From: an uncultured Lachnospiraceae bacterium
GTDB taxonomy: Bacteria; Bacillota; Clostridia; Lachnospirales; Lachnospiraceae
Reading direction: 5' to 3'
Length of the DNA: 6,701 nt
Assembly: GCA_946538445.1 (NCBI GenBank)
Contig: CAMNGO010000112.1
Span: 1 to 6,701, forward strand
Below the pieces are notes generated by a model. It made no database searches. It saw nothing but the letters and a program-made list of their open reading frames with translations, and was not told where the DNA came from. A program made the translations under genes and the position numbers. This document shows positions 6,115-6,701 of the stretch, one piece after another. Position 1 is the first letter of the stretch. The number at the start of each line of letters is the position of its first letter.

Positions 6115-6701
6115 ATGAGGCTGACAGGGAGAATCATAAAAGGTATCGGAGGATTTTATTACGTGTACGTAGTTGAGGACGGACTCTATGAGTGCCGTGC
6201 CAAGGGTATCTTCCGCAACAGAAAGATGAAACCCCACGTGGGGGATTATGTGGAGATCGATGTCATCTCCTCCGAGGAGAAGACGGGGAATCTTGCCGTG
6301 ATCAAACCCAGGACCAATCAGCTGATCCGCCCCATGGTTTCCAATGTCGACCAGGCCATGGTGATCTTTGCCGTGAGAGATCCCCAGCCGGACTTTCACC
6401 TTTTGAACCGGTTTCTGATCACCATGAAAAAACAGGATATCCCTGTGGTTATCTGCTTTAACAAGATGGATCTGGCTGATCCGGAGGAGGAAGAAAGGCT
6501 GAGAAAGGATTTCGGCGGCAGCGGTTGTCAGCTCCGTTTCTTATCGGCCCTTAACCAGGAAGGAATCCAGACCATAGAAGAACTCCTTCTGGGTAAAACC
6601 ACGGTCCTGGCCGGGCCCTCCGGTGTGGGTAAATCATCCACTCTGAATTGCCTGAGTCTGGACAAACAGATGAAGACAGGAGATATCAGTGAGAAGATCC
6701 G
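6115..6701 (+). CDS. rsgA: Ribosome small-subunit-dependent GTPase RsgA, 3'-truncated by window edge
   Basis: GTPase (YjeQ/CpgA) that checks late 30S subunit assembly. 195 codons are visible and the frame is open to the last base; the family is about 290-300 residues long. The N-terminal OB-fold (about 1-70) begins MRLTGRIIKGIGGFYYV and includes KPHVGDYVEI. The GTPase domain shows the circularly permuted order of the family: G4 FNKMD (residues 115-119), then a G5-like LSA (143-145), then the G1 P-loop GPSGVGKSS (167-175), then the start of the switch region TGDISEKI at the window end. The G3 DTPG motif and the zinc-binding C-terminus lie beyond the window. It sits 35 nt after prkC. In Bacillus subtilis the orthologue CpgA is phosphorylated by PrkC; Thr162/Thr163 just before the P-loop are candidate sites here by inference only. 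Confidence 0.95.
   Translation, partial: MRLTGRIIKGIGGFYYVYVVEDGLYECRAKGIFRNRKMKPHVGDYVEIDVISSEEKTGNLAVIKPRTNQLIRPMVSNVDQAMVIFAVRDPQPDFHLLNRFLITMKKQDIPVVICFNKMDLADPEEEERLRKDFGGSGCQLRFLSALNQEGIQTIEELLLGKTTVLAGPSGVGKSSTLNCLSLDKQMKTGDISEKI

Noticed and set aside
6095..6118. Seven-codon ORF (MTGKGFR) whose TGA overlaps the rsgA ATG
   Set aside because: The ATGA overlap looks like coupling, but there is no good ribosome site before ATG 6095 and the ORF overlaps the rsgA ribosome site, so it is probably incidental.
6192..6461. 89-codon plus-strand open frame within rsgA
   Set aside because: It is out of frame with the unmistakable RsgA coding sequence and its translation shows no known pattern.

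Overview
This window is an uninterrupted run of six co-directional (+ strand) housekeeping genes from a Gram-positive bacterium: 3' part of fmt, then rsmB, rlmN, stp (PP2C phosphatase), prkC (PASTA Ser/Thr kinase) and the 5' part of rsgA. The order, the roughly balanced base composition and the protein flavour (for example GTGEP in RlmN and the MIxPG-type kinase N-terminus) suggest a Clostridia genome, most likely Lachnospiraceae-like. The family placement is inference from pattern memory, not a computed phylogeny.

Layout: fmt (2-841, 5' end cut off by the window) formylates initiator Met-tRNA. A 23-nt gap leads to rsmB (865-2217, 16S rRNA m5C methyltransferase), and a 3-nt gap to rlmN (2221-3273, radical-SAM 23S rRNA/tRNA m2A methyltransferase). 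rlmN overlaps stp (3270-4013) in an ATGA junction. stp overlaps prkC in a GTGA junction if the kinase starts at GTG 4010, which I prefer over GTG 4001. After prkC (4010-6079) a 35-nt gap precedes rsgA (6115 to beyond 6701), the circularly permuted 30S-assembly GTPase. No gap exceeds 35 nt. I see no terminator, RNA gene, mobile element or CRISPR.

Functionally this is a translation/ribosome-maturation cluster with an embedded reversible phosphorylation module. PrkC senses the envelope through extracellular PASTA repeats, Stp reverses its phosphorylation, and RsgA (CpgA in Bacillus) is a known PrkC substrate there, so the operon places kinase, phosphatase and a likely target together. fmt probably follows priA-def upstream and rsgA probably precedes rpe downstream; this is expectation from related genomes, not seen here.

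I found no new type of system. The most interesting signals lie inside prkC. The first is a perfect AGGAGG with an in-frame ATG just before the transmembrane helix, which could yield a kinase-less, membrane-anchored PASTA protein; a 14-bp palindrome follows that ATG. The second is a 15-bp direct repeat spaced exactly 100 bp apart across the extracellular stalk. A consensus TATAAT before rsgA and the weak GTG/G-run start of prkC are also worth checking.
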